Assembly: GCA_009782915.1 (NCBI GenBank)
Contig: WRIC01000008.1
Location: forward strand, 26,774-90,773
DNA length: 64,000 nt
Direction of reading: 5' to 3'
Source: Propionibacteriaceae bacterium
GTDB taxonomy: Bacteria > Actinomycetota > Actinomycetes > Propionibacteriales > Propionibacteriaceae
Within the stretch, counting starts at the first letter, position 1. The number at the start of each line of letters is the position of its first letter. The translations under genes and the position numbers were made by a program. Under the pieces are notes generated by a model, which was not told where the DNA came from, did no database searches, and saw only the letters and a program-made list of their open reading frames with translations. Below are positions 44,040-55,549 of this stretch, piece after piece.

Positions 44040-45131
44040 CTATCGTGCCAGTCGGGATACGGCCTGGGCGATGTCACTATCGGTGGCGGTCAGGGCGATG
44101 CGGACGTGATTATTCCCGGCGGGTCCATAGAAATCGCCGGGGGCAACAATGATGCCACGCTGGGCCAACCAGTGGGCGGTGTCTCGACCTGATTCACCAC
44201 GGGTGGCCCACAGGTAGAGTCCGCCCTGGGAGTTATCGATGGTGAACCCGACTTGGGTCAGACCATCAATCAGTTGGGTTCGGCGAGTGAGATACCTCTG
44301 ACGTTGTTCATCGACGTGGGTGTGATCACCCAAGAGTGCAACCATGGCCGCTTGAACTGGGGAAGGCATCATGAACCCGAGGTGTTTGCGCATGGTCACC
44401 AGTGGGGACACCACCGAATCATCACCCACGACGAAACCTGCACGGTAACCAGCACAATTGGATCTCTTCGATAGGGAGAACGCTCCCAGCAGTCCTTCCA
44501 CTGATCCCCCATTGAGAGACTCGTCGAGGATGGACACTGGCTCACTGTCCCATCCGAATTCCCCATAACATTCGTCAGCAGCCAACAGTGCACCCGTGGA
44601 ACGGGCGTACTGAATCCAGGCAATGGTCTCCTCGATGGAGTCAACTTTTCCTGTGGGATTGGACGGAGTATTTGTCCAAATGAGCGCCGGGCATACGTGA
44701 GCAACATCACTCGGGCTCGATGCCCTGATGATCTGAGCTCCCGTCATGGTTGCCCCCACTTCATAGGTGGGGTAGGCAACCTCAGGGATCACAACGATGT
44801 CCTGGGGGCCCAACCCCAGCAAGGTAGGCAACCAAGCCACCAGTTCCTTGGTTCCGATGACGGGGGCAACATGGCGATCGGTGAGTAAGGGAGCTGCCCA
44901 CCGCTTCGTCACATAACCAAGGATGGCCTCATGCAACTCGTGGCTACCCCACACTGTGGGATACCCATGGGCATTGGCAGCTTCGGCAAAAGCTGACTTC
45001 CCGATCTCAGGGGTGGGATCCACCGGCGTACCAACACTCAGATCGCAAGCCCCCCCAGGATAGGTTTTCGCCAAAGCGACATCCTCAGCGATGGTGTCCC
45101 AGGGAAAATCGGGCAGGACAACTCTGCTCAT
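44040..45131 (-). CDS. dapC: Succinyldiaminopimelate aminotransferase DapC
   Basis: A 363-residue class I/II PLP aminotransferase for N-succinyl-LL-2-amino-6-ketopimelate in the lysine and meso-diaminopimelate pathway. The PLP lysine is in FSLSKRSNCAGYRAGF, with NTPSNPTGK and ADECYGEF upstream in the fold. The DapC rather than generic assignment rests on the short opening PDFPWDTIA and on the fdxA-dapC order conserved across actinomycetes. It starts two bases after the ferredoxin gene, so the two are co-translated. Confidence 0.9.
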   Translation of the reverse strand: MSRVVLPDFPWDTIAEDVALAKTYPGGACDLSVGTPVDPTPEIGKSAFAEAANAHGYPTVWGSHELHEAILGYVTKRWAAPLLTDRHVAPVIGTKELVAWLPTLLGLGPQDIVVIPEVAYPTYEVGATMTGAQIIRASSPSDVAHVCPALIWTNTPSNPTGKVDSIEETIAWIQYARSTGALLAADECYGEFGWDSEPVSILDESLNGGSVEGLLGAFSLSKRSNCAGYRAGFVVGDDSVVSPLVTMRKHLGFMMPSPVQAAMVALLGDHTHVDEQRQRYLTRRTQLIDGLTQVGFTIDNSQGGLYLWATRGESGRDTAHWLAQRGIIVAPGDFYGPAGNNHVRIALTATDSDIAQAVSRLAR

Positions 45132-45133
45132 GG

Positions 45134-45448
45134 CTACTTTGGTGGCAGGGCTGCGATCGTGGGATGATCGAAATCCTGTGGCCCAAGACGTGCCGCTCCA
45201 CCAGGAGCCCCCAAGTCAGCAAAGAACCCGGCATTGATCTCAGCGTAGTCCAGGTATTCTGCGGGAAGATCATCCTCGTAAAAGATCGCCGAGGTGGGGC
45301 ACACAGGTTCACAGGCTCCACAATCCACGCACTCGTCCGGATTGATATAGAGGGTTCTGGCGCCCTCATAGATGCAATCGACCGGGCACTCCTCAACACA
45401 GGCCTTGTCTTTCACGTCAACACACGGCGCCGCAATCACGTAGGTCAT
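45134..45448 (-). CDS. fdxA: 7Fe ferredoxin FdxA
   Basis: A 104-residue electron carrier with one 3Fe-4S and one 4Fe-4S cluster. The cysteine sets are [17 protein letters not shown] and [12 protein letters not shown], the pattern of actinobacterial FdxA, with a long acidic C-terminal tail. The start at MTYVIAAPC is preceded by AAAGGA; a longer in-frame start upstream would lie in untranslated DNA. It lies between leuA (44 bases upstream) and dapC. Confidence 0.94.
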   Translation of the reverse strand: MTYVIAAPCVDVKDKACVEECPVDCIYEGARTLYINPDECVDCGACEPVCPTSAIFYEDDLPAEYLDYAEINAGFFADLGAPGGAARLGPQDFDHPTIAALPPK

Positions 45449-45492
45449 CGGGGTCCTTTCTTCGTTTCCAGCGTCATATCCTACCGCGTGAA

Positions 45493-47291
<1,799 letters not shown>

Positions 47292-47404
47292 GGCTTCGCA
47301 ACATGGCAACCAGCATACTACATCGAATCAACCGGTCCGCGGGCAGTCACGCTCAGAATATGTCAAACCGGCACCACCGCAGGCGTTTGTCACATTGGGT
47401 GCAG

Positions 47405-50400
47405 TTAGCGACTGCCGATGACGACGTCTTTGACGATGGTGGAGGGGTCGAGGAAGGTCAGGGGTTGGGTGTCGAGGTCGTCGTCTTGTTGAGTCCAGCG
47501 AAGGGTGGCGGTGTAGTGCCCCTCGGCGAGGGATGTGATCGACACTTCGTAGACTCCAGGAGAGATCTCCTCAATGTTAGAAACCTGCACCATGTCCAGT
47601 GGTGAGCCATCATCGGACTCAATCACCACATCAAGATTGGAGGTTTGGCCCGCGAGGGGACCGAGCGGCGATACACCCATTCGTGCGTAAATCTCAGCAC
47701 GCAGGGTATAGGAGTCTTCCCCATCGTTGGCGCGTGCCGCTCCGCCGGTGAGCTCACTGGGTGAATCATCGAGTGTGACCTTCACGTGAGAGGACCATTC
47801 GGGAAGGAAGGTTACCTCTGCTGGGCTCTTCGCCAGTTCGCGTACGACATCATCTTTCCCTTCGAATTTCACTGAGAAAGCGAAGGTTCCTGCCTGATTG
47901 GACTTCAGTTGGGTGGAATAGACCCCATATCCAATGTCCACAATATCCCCAACCGTCACTGGTTTATCTGCGCTCACCTTGAGCCGTTCATCGAGACCTT
48001 TCACATAACCACCCACAAGGTCTTTGGCATAGATGGTGAGGGTGAAGTAATCCTCCCCATCGGCTAGGACCGGGTCTTGGCTCAGGGAGTACGACATGGT
48101 GGATGGGGCCGGGAAACGGCAGTCGTCAATGAATTCGACTATCGCTGGTGACCCAGCAATATCATAGCCATGGACTCTGGCTGCCACCTGGACTGAGGCG
48201 CCTTCACCGCGTACCACTGTTATCTCAGCGCGCCCTTCCCTATCAGTGGTGACTGTTGATGGTGTGGTTGTCTCCCCACTGATGACCTCGATATCGACGT
48301 CATAGTCGGCTAGGGGCCCATCGCGGGTGTTTTTCAGCTGGACCACACCTTCGGTTTCTGCCTTGACATCACAGGGAATAATCACCATGGGGGGCACACT
48401 GAGCTGGGACTGCTCGATGTCAGGAAGAACAGTGTCGAAGGTTAACTCAACACTGGCCCTTTGGCGTGTTTCTGGTGAGGAAACGGATTGAACCTGTAGT
48501 TCCACTGTTTCCTCAACGGTGTTGGTCACCACGATTTCCCCATTGCCCATCTCGTCAAGCAGGATTCTGTGCTGCGCAACGCGTGCTGATCCGCTCACTG
48601 ATACAGCCACCGGTTGGCCAGAACTCGGTTCCCCACAACCATTTTGGAGGTGGACACCCACAGTGACACCGGACAGTCCATCTGCTGGAGCTGACTGACC
48701 GGAGGGTTTTGTTAACGTCAGTACGTCATCGAGTGTGGCGCCAGGAATCAAAGAAACGTCAATGTTCGCTGGGGAATCACCAACATTCACCCACCGATCT
48801 GTGACAAACACTGTTGCTGAGACGGACGGTAATGCTCCAGAGATGACGGCATCAATATCAATCACACCCACCACTGAGGCTTGACCTTGTGCATCGGTTA
48901 AAACATCTTGGGAGCTGAGAACAAGTCCACGAGCAGCTGCAAATTTCACCATCGTGTACGCCTGTGGCCCACCGGTGAGATCGTTGACGGTTACTGTTGC
49001 CACCACAACCTCGGGGTCGGCCACCCCAGCAACACGGCAGGTGGGCAGAGTGACGTCCACGTGGGTGACATCCAGTCCTAGTGATGCTGCAACAGGTTCT
49101 AAGACGTTGGGGGAGGTTCGCCCTGCCTGGTCGATGGTGATGGTGGACAGATGACCGATCTGCGAAAGCGGGTCAAATATTTCGACAACTACAGGGAAGG
49201 AGCGTGGCTGGGTGTCAGGGTTTTTTGCCACGACAGCCACGATTCGTTGGGGACCTTGCCCTGAAATCGTGGATATCTCCACACCATCTGTTGGACGAAT
49301 ACTCCAGTGGTCGTCGCGACCCGCACTCACCGCAAGCTCTACTTCACCACCTGTCCAATCAACTCCGTAGGTCTCCCAGGTTTCATCTTCACCTGTCCAA
49401 CACAGTTCGCCACTTCGAGTGGTGAACACTGGGCAGGTCACTAGTGGATCATCAGATGTGTAAAGACCTGCTGAATCCACCAGATGATAGATGGAGAGAT
49501 ACTCCTGGGCAGATGCCAGTGGAATTTCTAGCGACTCCGGGCTACCATCCCTGGTTTGGTGGATGTCAAGTGCCGCTGAAGAGAAGTGGAAGAAAGAAAC
49601 TGGTTGTTGCTTCACCCATGCGAGAACCATTTCTTGCGCCTGCGCTACATCATTGCCCTGGGCTGCTGAATGGAGCATGGGCGTGATGCTCGTGGCGGGG
49701 ATGAAGAGGTCCTCCACCGTCAGTTGCTGACCTGTATCCAGCCGGATGTTCATTGTTGCGACCGGCTTGGCCTCATGGCGGCTCACGAGGGAGATGAGGT
49801 TCGAGAAGTTACCGGTCACCTCAGTGGTCAAGTGGGGGTCGGGTTTTCCTTCACAGTGGTCTACTTTCACTACTGCAGATACTCCCCAGTGCGCCTTCAG
49901 ATAGTCTTTCTGGGTTGACAGTAATTCTTCCCACCTGGGTTCGACAAGGTCATCGTTGACTAATCCACTCACGGTGGGTTGGTCCACTTGTGCACAGTAA
50001 CCTCGACCACTGGCAAGATAGGTCGCGGTGGTCGAGATGGACACAGGATTCACGGTGAACTGCTGGTCAAACTCGCTCATCACTGGTGTGGCTGGGGTTG
50101 GGAAGCTGTCTTCCTCGTCGTAGGGAAGAACAGTGACATATCCCGCATCTGCAACAATCTGTTGGCCTTCGGTTGATGCCATGATCTCAGCCAGTACACG
50201 AGTGGGACTGTCCACATCCTTGGTGTGATCAAAGACAGCATACAGAGGTGTTGATAGGGGGTAGATCTTGTTTCTTATCGTGTACGAGCTAGGCAGAGTC
50301 CCCTCCACATCGACCACACTGATGCGTGGATCCTCTCCTGCAAGATTCCACACCTGGGATGCATAGTGGTAATCCGCATAGGCAAGGCTGCGCGATTGCC

Positions 50401-50965
50401 CAGTAAAGACTTCGCGCGCGGTCGCATCGGCAAAACTCATCTTCCCAAAGAAAGACTGAAAGTGTTCACCAGCTGAAGAATCAGTGGGAAGGGTGTAAAC
50501 CTCAACCATCCCAGAGTCGGGACCACCATTGACCCACTGGTCAGTTTCACCGGAAAAGATCGAAGAAATCTGGTCACGAGTCACCAAGCGGTTGTTCTGT
50601 TGGTCGGTGAGAAAAACCAGCCCATCATAACCAATGAGTATGGCTTCCATTTCTTGACCACTGCGAGCTGCTGCGACGAGTTGGGCATCAGTGAGTTCAC
50701 TGACCAGAATCAGATCAACGTCACCAGCAAGAAGACGGTCGAATGCCTGATCCGTACCACTGAACACTGCCGGAGAGGTGATACCGCCAAGGCTGTGAGC
50801 AAAATTCTCCCCCAGCCACATCGCCGTCAGTGAACCATCAACCAACGGATAGGTCTGAGGAGTGAAGACATCGTCGCCATGGGCAGCCAGTGGGAGAGCC
50901 AGACAACTGAGGGCAACAAACAGAGCAGCGAGACAGGCGAGAACACGTCTGAATCTGACACCCAT
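47405..50965 (-). CDS. Secreted phosphate-binding-like domain fused to Ig-like modules
   Basis: An 1186-residue exported protein. After the signal peptide (to about residue 30) the first about 280 residues resemble a PstS-type periplasmic binding fold: WLGENFAHSLGG, FSGTDQAFDRLLAGDVDLILVS, LPTDSSAGEHFQSFFG and KIYPLSTPLYAVFDH. A poorly recognised middle part (about 300-560) and roughly six Ig-like modules follow, some with the GVYSTQLKSNQAGTF motif also found in the 1810-residue surface protein. The C-terminus (STIVKDVVIGSR) has no membrane anchor or sorting signal, so it is secreted or held non-covalently. No pst genes are nearby. Ligand and role are unknown. GGAGG precedes the ATG. Confidence 0.75.
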   Translation of the reverse strand: MGVRFRRVLACLAALFVALSCLALPLAAHGDDVFTPQTYPLVDGSLTAMWLGENFAHSLGGITSPAVFSGTDQAFDRLLAGDVDLILVSELTDAQLVAAARSGQEMEAILIGYDGLVFLTDQQNNRLVTRDQISSIFSGETDQWVNGGPDSGMVEVYTLPTDSSAGEHFQSFFGKMSFADATAREVFTGQSRSLAYADYHYASQVWNLAGEDPRISVVDVEGTLPSSYTIRNKIYPLSTPLYAVFDHTKDVDSPTRVLAEIMASTEGQQIVADAGYVTVLPYDEEDSFPTPATPVMSEFDQQFTVNPVSISTTATYLASGRGYCAQVDQPTVSGLVNDDLVEPRWEELLSTQKDYLKAHWGVSAVVKVDHCEGKPDPHLTTEVTGNFSNLISLVSRHEAKPVATMNIRLDTGQQLTVEDLFIPATSITPMLHSAAQGNDVAQAQEMVLAWVKQQPVSFFHFSSAALDIHQTRDGSPESLEIPLASAQEYLSIYHLVDSAGLYTSDDPLVTCPVFTTRSGELCWTGEDETWETYGVDWTGGEVELAVSAGRDDHWSIRPTDGVEISTISGQGPQRIVAVVAKNPDTQPRSFPVVVEIFDPLSQIGHLSTITIDQAGRTSPNVLEPVAASLGLDVTHVDVTLPTCRVAGVADPEVVVATVTVNDLTGGPQAYTMVKFAAARGLVLSSQDVLTDAQGQASVVGVIDIDAVISGALPSVSATVFVTDRWVNVGDSPANIDVSLIPGATLDDVLTLTKPSGQSAPADGLSGVTVGVHLQNGCGEPSSGQPVAVSVSGSARVAQHRILLDEMGNGEIVVTNTVEETVELQVQSVSSPETRQRASVELTFDTVLPDIEQSQLSVPPMVIIPCDVKAETEGVVQLKNTRDGPLADYDVDIEVISGETTTPSTVTTDREGRAEITVVRGEGASVQVAARVHGYDIAGSPAIVEFIDDCRFPAPSTMSYSLSQDPVLADGEDYFTLTIYAKDLVGGYVKGLDERLKVSADKPVTVGDIVDIGYGVYSTQLKSNQAGTFAFSVKFEGKDDVVRELAKSPAEVTFLPEWSSHVKVTLDDSPSELTGGAARANDGEDSYTLRAEIYARMGVSPLGPLAGQTSNLDVVIESDDGSPLDMVQVSNIEEISPGVYEVSITSLAEGHYTATLRWTQQDDDLDTQPLTFLDPSTIVKDVVIGSR

Positions 50966-51133
50966 ACGTCCTCCCTTCCTGCGGTGAGGGCAAGACGCCT
51001 CACCCCGCTCCCAACCTTCCCCAAGGTTTCCTTTTTCTGACGGCTAGAAACAAGATTACCTCACCGCTCAAGCGCAGTACGGCCGTTTGCCTCAATGTGT
51101 CTGCCAGATGGACGAAATCGCGGTTTTTTCTCC

Positions 51134-52054
51134 TCAAAACCCGAGCCGACGAAGTGCCTTAGGGTCTCTTTGCCAGTCCTTGACCACCGTGACCCTCAAA
51201 TCCAGGTGGACCTGGACACCTAACAGGGCAGAGATTCTCCGGCGAGCTTCGGTGCCAATAGCACGCAACCTCTCGGCTTTCTTGCCTAAAATGATTGGCT
51301 TTTGCGAGTCGCGCTCCACCACCAGATTGGCATAGATATCCAACAGTGGTTTTTCTCGTCCCTCCCGGTTTTGCATCTCTTCAACCGTGACAGTCAGGGA
51401 ATGGGGAAGCTCCTGTTGAACAAAAGTCAGAGCAACCTCGCGGATGAGTTCCGCTACCAGAGTCTGGGTCGGTTCATCAGTGACCTCCCCTTCCGGGTAG
51501 AAGGCTGGACCCTGTGGCAAACTACCTAGGAGAAGATCACTGACTTTATCGAGGTTCTCGCCTGTGAGTGCTGAAACTGGGATGATGTGTTCCCACTGAA
51601 ACCCCAATTCTGATTCCAGCTGCTGGATCTCAATCAGGTGTTCGCGGGTTCTCTTCTGCCCAGCAATATCCATCTTTGTCGCCAAGGCAAACAGTGTTGG
51701 GGTTGGACTCAGTTGCGAGATCTGGGTTAACAGGTGGCGATCCCCTGGACCTATTTTGTCGGGGCAAGGCAGGCAGACACCAATAACATCAACCTCGGTC
51801 CACGTGTCGTACACGAGCTGATTGAGTCTGGTCCCCAGCAGCGTCCTGGGGCGATGAATACCTGGGGTATCCAAGATCACCAACTGGCCATCGTCGCGGG
51901 TGAGGATTCCACGAATAATGTGGCGGGTGGTCTGTGGTTTATCGGAGGCGATAGCCACCTTCGTACCCACTAGGGCATTAGTTAAGGTGGATTTTCCAGC
52001 ATTCGGCCGACCAACAAAACAGGCGAAACCTGAGTGAAATACTGTATCGCTCAT
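51134..52054 (-). CDS. era: Ribosome-assembly GTPase Era
   Basis: A 306-residue GTPase with a C-terminal KH domain that binds the 3' end of 16S rRNA during 30S maturation. G1 is GRPNAGKST, G3 is DTPGIH, and G4 is ATKMD, with Thr in place of the common Asn as in other actinobacterial Era proteins. The KH part lies from about residue 215 (EEMQNREGREKPLLDIYANLVVERDSQK). Its ATG overlaps the corC-type stop by four bases, and it is the last gene of the phoH-ybeY-corC-era operon. Confidence 0.95.
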   Translation of the reverse strand: MSDTVFHSGFACFVGRPNAGKSTLTNALVGTKVAIASDKPQTTRHIIRGILTRDDGQLVILDTPGIHRPRTLLGTRLNQLVYDTWTEVDVIGVCLPCPDKIGPGDRHLLTQISQLSPTPTLFALATKMDIAGQKRTREHLIEIQQLESELGFQWEHIIPVSALTGENLDKVSDLLLGSLPQGPAFYPEGEVTDEPTQTLVAELIREVALTFVQQELPHSLTVTVEEMQNREGREKPLLDIYANLVVERDSQKPIILGKKAERLRAIGTEARRRISALLGVQVHLDLRVTVVKDWQRDPKALRRLGF

Positions 52055-52962
52055 GATGATTCCTTCAGGTCATCAGGTTCAGCCACGAACCAGGTGTGGA
52101 CATCTGGTGGTTCAAGAACGTCTTCAGCGGTGGTGGTCTGCGTCATGTCTGTTTGGCGTACGAGAACAGTGGCCATCTGATGGCGACGCCCAGCGAACTG
52201 ATCAGCCTTCAACTCCAACCCCTCCCAGATCAAGGTGGATCCGGGGATGGGAACCATATTCAATTCTTTCGCCAAGATCCCTCCCACAGAATCCACATCC
52301 TCATCATGGAGAACCCGACCAAAGAGCTCCCCCAAATCCGACAGGGACAACCGTGAAGAGACCCGATAAACCCCAGGAGTGATTTCGGTGACAGGATCAA
52401 GCTCCTGATCAAATTCATCTTGGATTTCACCAACAATCTCCTCAATGAGATCTTCGATCGTGATGACACCGGACGTACCACCAAACTCGTCAACCACCAC
52501 CACCATATGAATATGTGCTGCTTGCATCTCGCGCAGGAGAACATCAGCAGCCTTAGAATCAGGACACCAGGTCACGGGTCGAACCAGCGAACTCACCAGC
52601 TCTGAGGATTGAGCCTCCGAATTGTCGAAGACCCTTTTCACGACGTCCTTGAGATAGAGGATCCCCACCACATCATCCAGTCCCTTTGATGAAGTCACCG
52701 GGATGCGGGAGAACCCTGAGCGCAAAGTCAGTGCAAGAGCTTGACGCAGTGTTCGATCCTGGTCGAGGTGGACCACTTCAGTACGGGGTACCATGACTTC
52801 ACGAACCAGGGTGTTTCCGAGGTCACTGACACAAGGAACCGAACCGGGTGTTGTCTGCACCTGTTGGGTGGAGGGGTTCTTTTTCCGGAACACTCCTAAG
52901 GAACCCAGGACATATCCAGCGATGAGGCAACCCGCAGCAGTGGCAATGAAGGCAAGAATCAT
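52051..52962 (-). CDS. CBS-domain membrane protein (CorC/HlyC family)
   Basis: A 303-residue protein with one N-terminal membrane segment (about residues 3-25), a pair of CBS domains (about 50-180; VREVMVPRTEVVHLD and DEFGGTSGVITIEDL) and a C-terminal CorC_HlyC domain (about 200-285). The usual full DUF21 membrane domain of CNNM/CorC transporters is reduced to a single segment. The family is linked to magnesium or cobalt homeostasis, though the actinobacterial short form is not well studied. It lies between ybeY and era with four-base overlaps at both ends. Confidence 0.88.
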   Translation of the reverse strand: MILAFIATAAGCLIAGYVLGSLGVFRKKNPSTQQVQTTPGSVPCVSDLGNTLVREVMVPRTEVVHLDQDRTLRQALALTLRSGFSRIPVTSSKGLDDVVGILYLKDVVKRVFDNSEAQSSELVSSLVRPVTWCPDSKAADVLLREMQAAHIHMVVVVDEFGGTSGVITIEDLIEEIVGEIQDEFDQELDPVTEITPGVYRVSSRLSLSDLGELFGRVLHDEDVDSVGGILAKELNMVPIPGSTLIWEGLELKADQFAGRRHQMATVLVRQTDMTQTTTAEDVLEPPDVHTWFVAEPDDLKESS

Positions 52963-53417
52963 GAAGAACCCCGTCGCTGATCACCCCAGGCCTCAATCAC
53001 CTGGTCATTGATGGTGAACATCTGTCGTTTTTCCTCGGGTTCACCATGGTCGAAACCCAACAGGTGCAAGATTCCGTGGACGAGAAGATATTCAGCCTCC
53101 TCTTGGGCACTGCGGCCGGCTACTTCCGCTTGACGCCTGGTCACAGCTGGGCAGAGAACAACATCACCGAGGATTCCTTCAGCCAATTCGTCGTCACTGC
53201 CGGGCCTCAACTCATCCATCGGGAAACTCAATACATCGGTGGGACCCTCTTCACCCATGAATTTTTGATTGTAGGCACTCATGGTTTCTTCATCCACCAG
53301 TTGAATAGACATCTCTGCTTCCGGATCAATGTGCAGAATCTTGTAAGTGAATAAAGCCAGTTGGATGAGTTTTCTTTCATCAACTTTCATTCCTGACTCG
53401 TTGTTCAAATCAATCAC
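52959..53417 (-). CDS. ybeY: Endoribonuclease YbeY
   Basis: A 152-residue metal-dependent endoribonuclease involved in 16S rRNA maturation and ribosome quality control. The zinc motif is HGILHLLGFDH near residue 118, and PTDVLSFPMDE is the second conserved block. The start is a GTG with AAGGAG six bases upstream, overlapping the phoH stop as GTGA. Position between phoH and corC is canonical. Confidence 0.95.
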   Translation of the reverse strand: MIDLNNESGMKVDERKLIQLALFTYKILHIDPEAEMSIQLVDEETMSAYNQKFMGEEGPTDVLSFPMDELRPGSDDELAEGILGDVVLCPAVTRRQAEVAGRSAQEEAEYLLVHGILHLLGFDHGEPEEKRQMFTINDQVIEAWGDQRRGSS

Positions 53418-54424
53418 GATGTGCTCCTTGGTGGTCGCGAGTTCGCCCCGCGTGGTTTGTCAGCTTCATAGATGTCGTAGGCTGCTGCTATGCGACCCAC
53501 CAGCGGGTGGCGTACCACATCAGAATTTGTTAGATAGCAAAACTCGATGTCGTCGACTGTGTTGAGTATTCCTGTCACCTCACGTAGACCCGATTTCATT
53601 GCTGAAGGAAGATCCACTTGTGTGATATCCCCTGTGATGACCATGGTGGAATTGAACCCGAGTCGGGTGAGGATCATTTTCATCTGCTCCATGGAGGTGT
53701 TCTGGGCTTCGTCGAGGATGATGAACGCATCATTGAGGGTACGCCCACGCATATAAGCCAGGGGTGCTATTTCGATGGTGCCCGCGGTGATGAGCCTGGG
53801 AACAGAGTCAGCGTCCAGCATGTCGTGCAAGGCATCATAGAGGGGCCGAAGATAGGGGTCGATCTTTTCGGAGAGCGTGCCGGGAAGGAAGCCAAGCCTC
53901 TCCCCTGCCTCAATGGCTGGGCGAGTCAAAATAATCCGCGATACCTGTTTGGATTGCAGGGCTTGAACAGCTTTCGCCACCGCGAGATAGGTTTTCCCTG
54001 TCCCCGCTGGGCCGATGCCGAAAACGATGGTGTTCAAGTCGATGGCGTCGACATAGTTTTTCTGGTTGGCGGTTTTGGGCCTGATCGTCCGCCCCTTGTG
54101 GGACAGAACCGAAGCAGTTAAAACCTCCGAGGGTTGAACCCCTTCGGCGCCAGTCATCTCCAGTATTCGCGACACGTCGGCGCGGCTCAGTCCCTGCCCT
54201 GTTCGCAGGATAGTCACCATCTGGGTGAGCACATCCTCAGCATGGTTGATGTCGTCTTGGTTCCCACTCAAGGTGAGCACATTCCCGCGTACGTGAACAT
54301 CAGCCTCCAACTGGTCTTCGAGAAGCCGAAGGTATTCGTCGCGGGGCCCCAGCACACTGACCATGGGAATCGAGGTGGGTACGCTCACGCGCAACGAGTT
54401 GAGATGAGTCTCTGAATCGGACAC
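53414..54424 (-). CDS. phoH: PhoH-like ATPase
   Basis: A 336-residue ATPase. The P-loop is GPAGTGKTYLAVAKAVQAL and Walker B is FIILDEAQNTSMEQMK, with an N-terminal region resembling a KH-like fold. PhoH proteins associate with YbeY and ribosome maturation; a precise activity is not settled. It starts with GTG about 15 bases after AGGAGG, so an upstream non-standard start cannot be excluded. First gene of the overlapping phoH-ybeY-corC-era operon, divergent from the yhhQ gene. Confidence 0.92.
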   Translation of the reverse strand: MSDSETHLNSLRVSVPTSIPMVSVLGPRDEYLRLLEDQLEADVHVRGNVLTLSGNQDDINHAEDVLTQMVTILRTGQGLSRADVSRILEMTGAEGVQPSEVLTASVLSHKGRTIRPKTANQKNYVDAIDLNTIVFGIGPAGTGKTYLAVAKAVQALQSKQVSRIILTRPAIEAGERLGFLPGTLSEKIDPYLRPLYDALHDMLDADSVPRLITAGTIEIAPLAYMRGRTLNDAFIILDEAQNTSMEQMKMILTRLGFNSTMVITGDITQVDLPSAMKSGLREVTGILNTVDDIEFCYLTNSDVVRHPLVGRIAAAYDIYEADKPRGANSRPPRSTS

Positions 54425-54481
54425 CGTGATGGTCGTACCTCCTGAATGGGCGTGCCCCCAGTCTAGCGATAAGATTCCCCT

Positions 54482-55162
54482 GTGGCTCAGATGGAAACCC
54501 AGGACAACCCTCGTGGGGTCTATGACCTAGTGGTGGCTGGGTTTTGTGGGATGCTACTGATCGCCAATGTGGCTGCGACGAAACTCATTGCCCTGGGCCC
54601 GGTGTGGGAACCAGGGGGTGTCCATGTTTTCCCGCTCATCTTCGATGGGGGTGCCCTCACCTTCCCGATCACCTACATTTTGGGGGGCTGCCTAGCCGAG
54701 GTCTATGGTTTTAGCAAAACCCGCCGAGCGATCTTCCTCGGTTTTGTCCTGTCTGCGGTTGCCGCTGTGGTGTTCCTGGTGGTGGGGGCTCTTCCCCCCG
54801 ACCTCAGCTGGGGTAACCAGGAAGCCTGGGTTTCGGTTTTGGGTTTCGTTCCACGGATCGTTCTTGGTTCCCTGCTGGGTTATCTGGGTGGCCAACTCAT
54901 CAATGCCCGTGTTCTGGTGTGGTTGCGCGATCGAGCCCAACCTGGTTCACTGTGGTTCCGCCTGATGGGGTCGAGTGTTGCTGGTGAAGCCATCGACACC
55001 GTGGTGTTCTGCGTGATCGCGTACGGATTCGTTGTGGACCTGGGAACCCTCGGCAACTACATCATCATCGGATACCTCTACAAGGTTGGTTTCGAGGCCC
55101 TGCTTCTCCCGGTCACCGTCAAAGTGATTGCCTGGTTGAAGGTACGCGAGCAGGGTGTCTAA
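54482..55162 (+). CDS. yhhQ: Queuosine-precursor transporter YhhQ (QPTR family)
   Basis: A 226-residue membrane protein with six or so hydrophobic segments of the YhhQ/QPTR family, which imports queuine or preQ bases. Key blocks are ANVAATKLIALG, GALTFPITYILGGCLAEVYGF and GSSVAGEAIDTVVF. It is the only plus-strand gene in this part, and tgt, whose product inserts these bases into tRNA, lies 3.5 kb away; no queuosine biosynthesis gene is in view, so salvage is likely. The GTG lies eight bases after TAAGAT (-10-like) with no ribosome site, which suggests a leaderless message; an ATG three codons later is an alternative. Confidence 0.9.
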   Translation: MAQMETQDNPRGVYDLVVAGFCGMLLIANVAATKLIALGPVWEPGGVHVFPLIFDGGALTFPITYILGGCLAEVYGFSKTRRAIFLGFVLSAVAAVVFLVVGALPPDLSWGNQEAWVSVLGFVPRIVLGSLLGYLGGQLINARVLVWLRDRAQPGSLWFRLMGSSVAGEAIDTVVFCVIAYGFVVDLGTLGNYIIIGYLYKVGFEALLLPVTVKVIAWLKVREQGV

Positions 55163-55164
55163 CC

Positions 55165-55545
55165 CTAGATTCCTGACCTCTCGGGCTCTTGATTGCTCTC
55201 TGCTGGTGGTGTTTCTTCTTCATTAGCTAGAGCAGTGATCTGATCGCCCAATTCTTCAACTCGTTGCTGCTTGGACCGTAAGAGGTCAGCTGTTTCATCC
55301 TCAAACCTATAGGACAACCCAATCACTGAAGACAACAATTCGCCAACATCATGAACACCATACATCGTGTCCTGGATTTGATAGAGAGTATGCCGAGACT
55401 TATCCAATTCATCTTGAATCTCACCAAACGTGCGCTTGTACCGCGAAATTTGATCCTCAGTTTCTTCTCTTTCTAGCGACAAAGCACCCATCTTCCGGTC
55501 GCGCGAAGAAATACCCGAACCACTCTCAACCATATGATTCACCAC
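55165..55545 (-). CDS. Small coiled-coil protein, possible LXG-locus accessory protein
   Basis: A 126-residue, highly charged, almost entirely helical protein with no signal peptide. Heptad-like patterns run through EETEDQISRYKRTFGEIQDE and LRSKQQRVEELGDQITAL, with a central hydrophobic break (GELLSSVIGLSYRF). Size and pattern recall DUF3958/DUF3130-type chaperones encoded with LXG toxins of type VII secretion, but no motif proves it. AGGAGG lies just before two GTG codons and an ATG (residue 5), so the start is uncertain. It directly follows the membrane protein at 55550-56239 and converges on yhhQ. Confidence 0.5.
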   Translation of the reverse strand: MVNHMVESGSGISSRDRKMGALSLEREETEDQISRYKRTFGEIQDELDKSRHTLYQIQDTMYGVHDVGELLSSVIGLSYRFEDETADLLRSKQQRVEELGDQITALANEEETPPAESNQEPERSGI

Positions 55546-55549
55546 CCTC

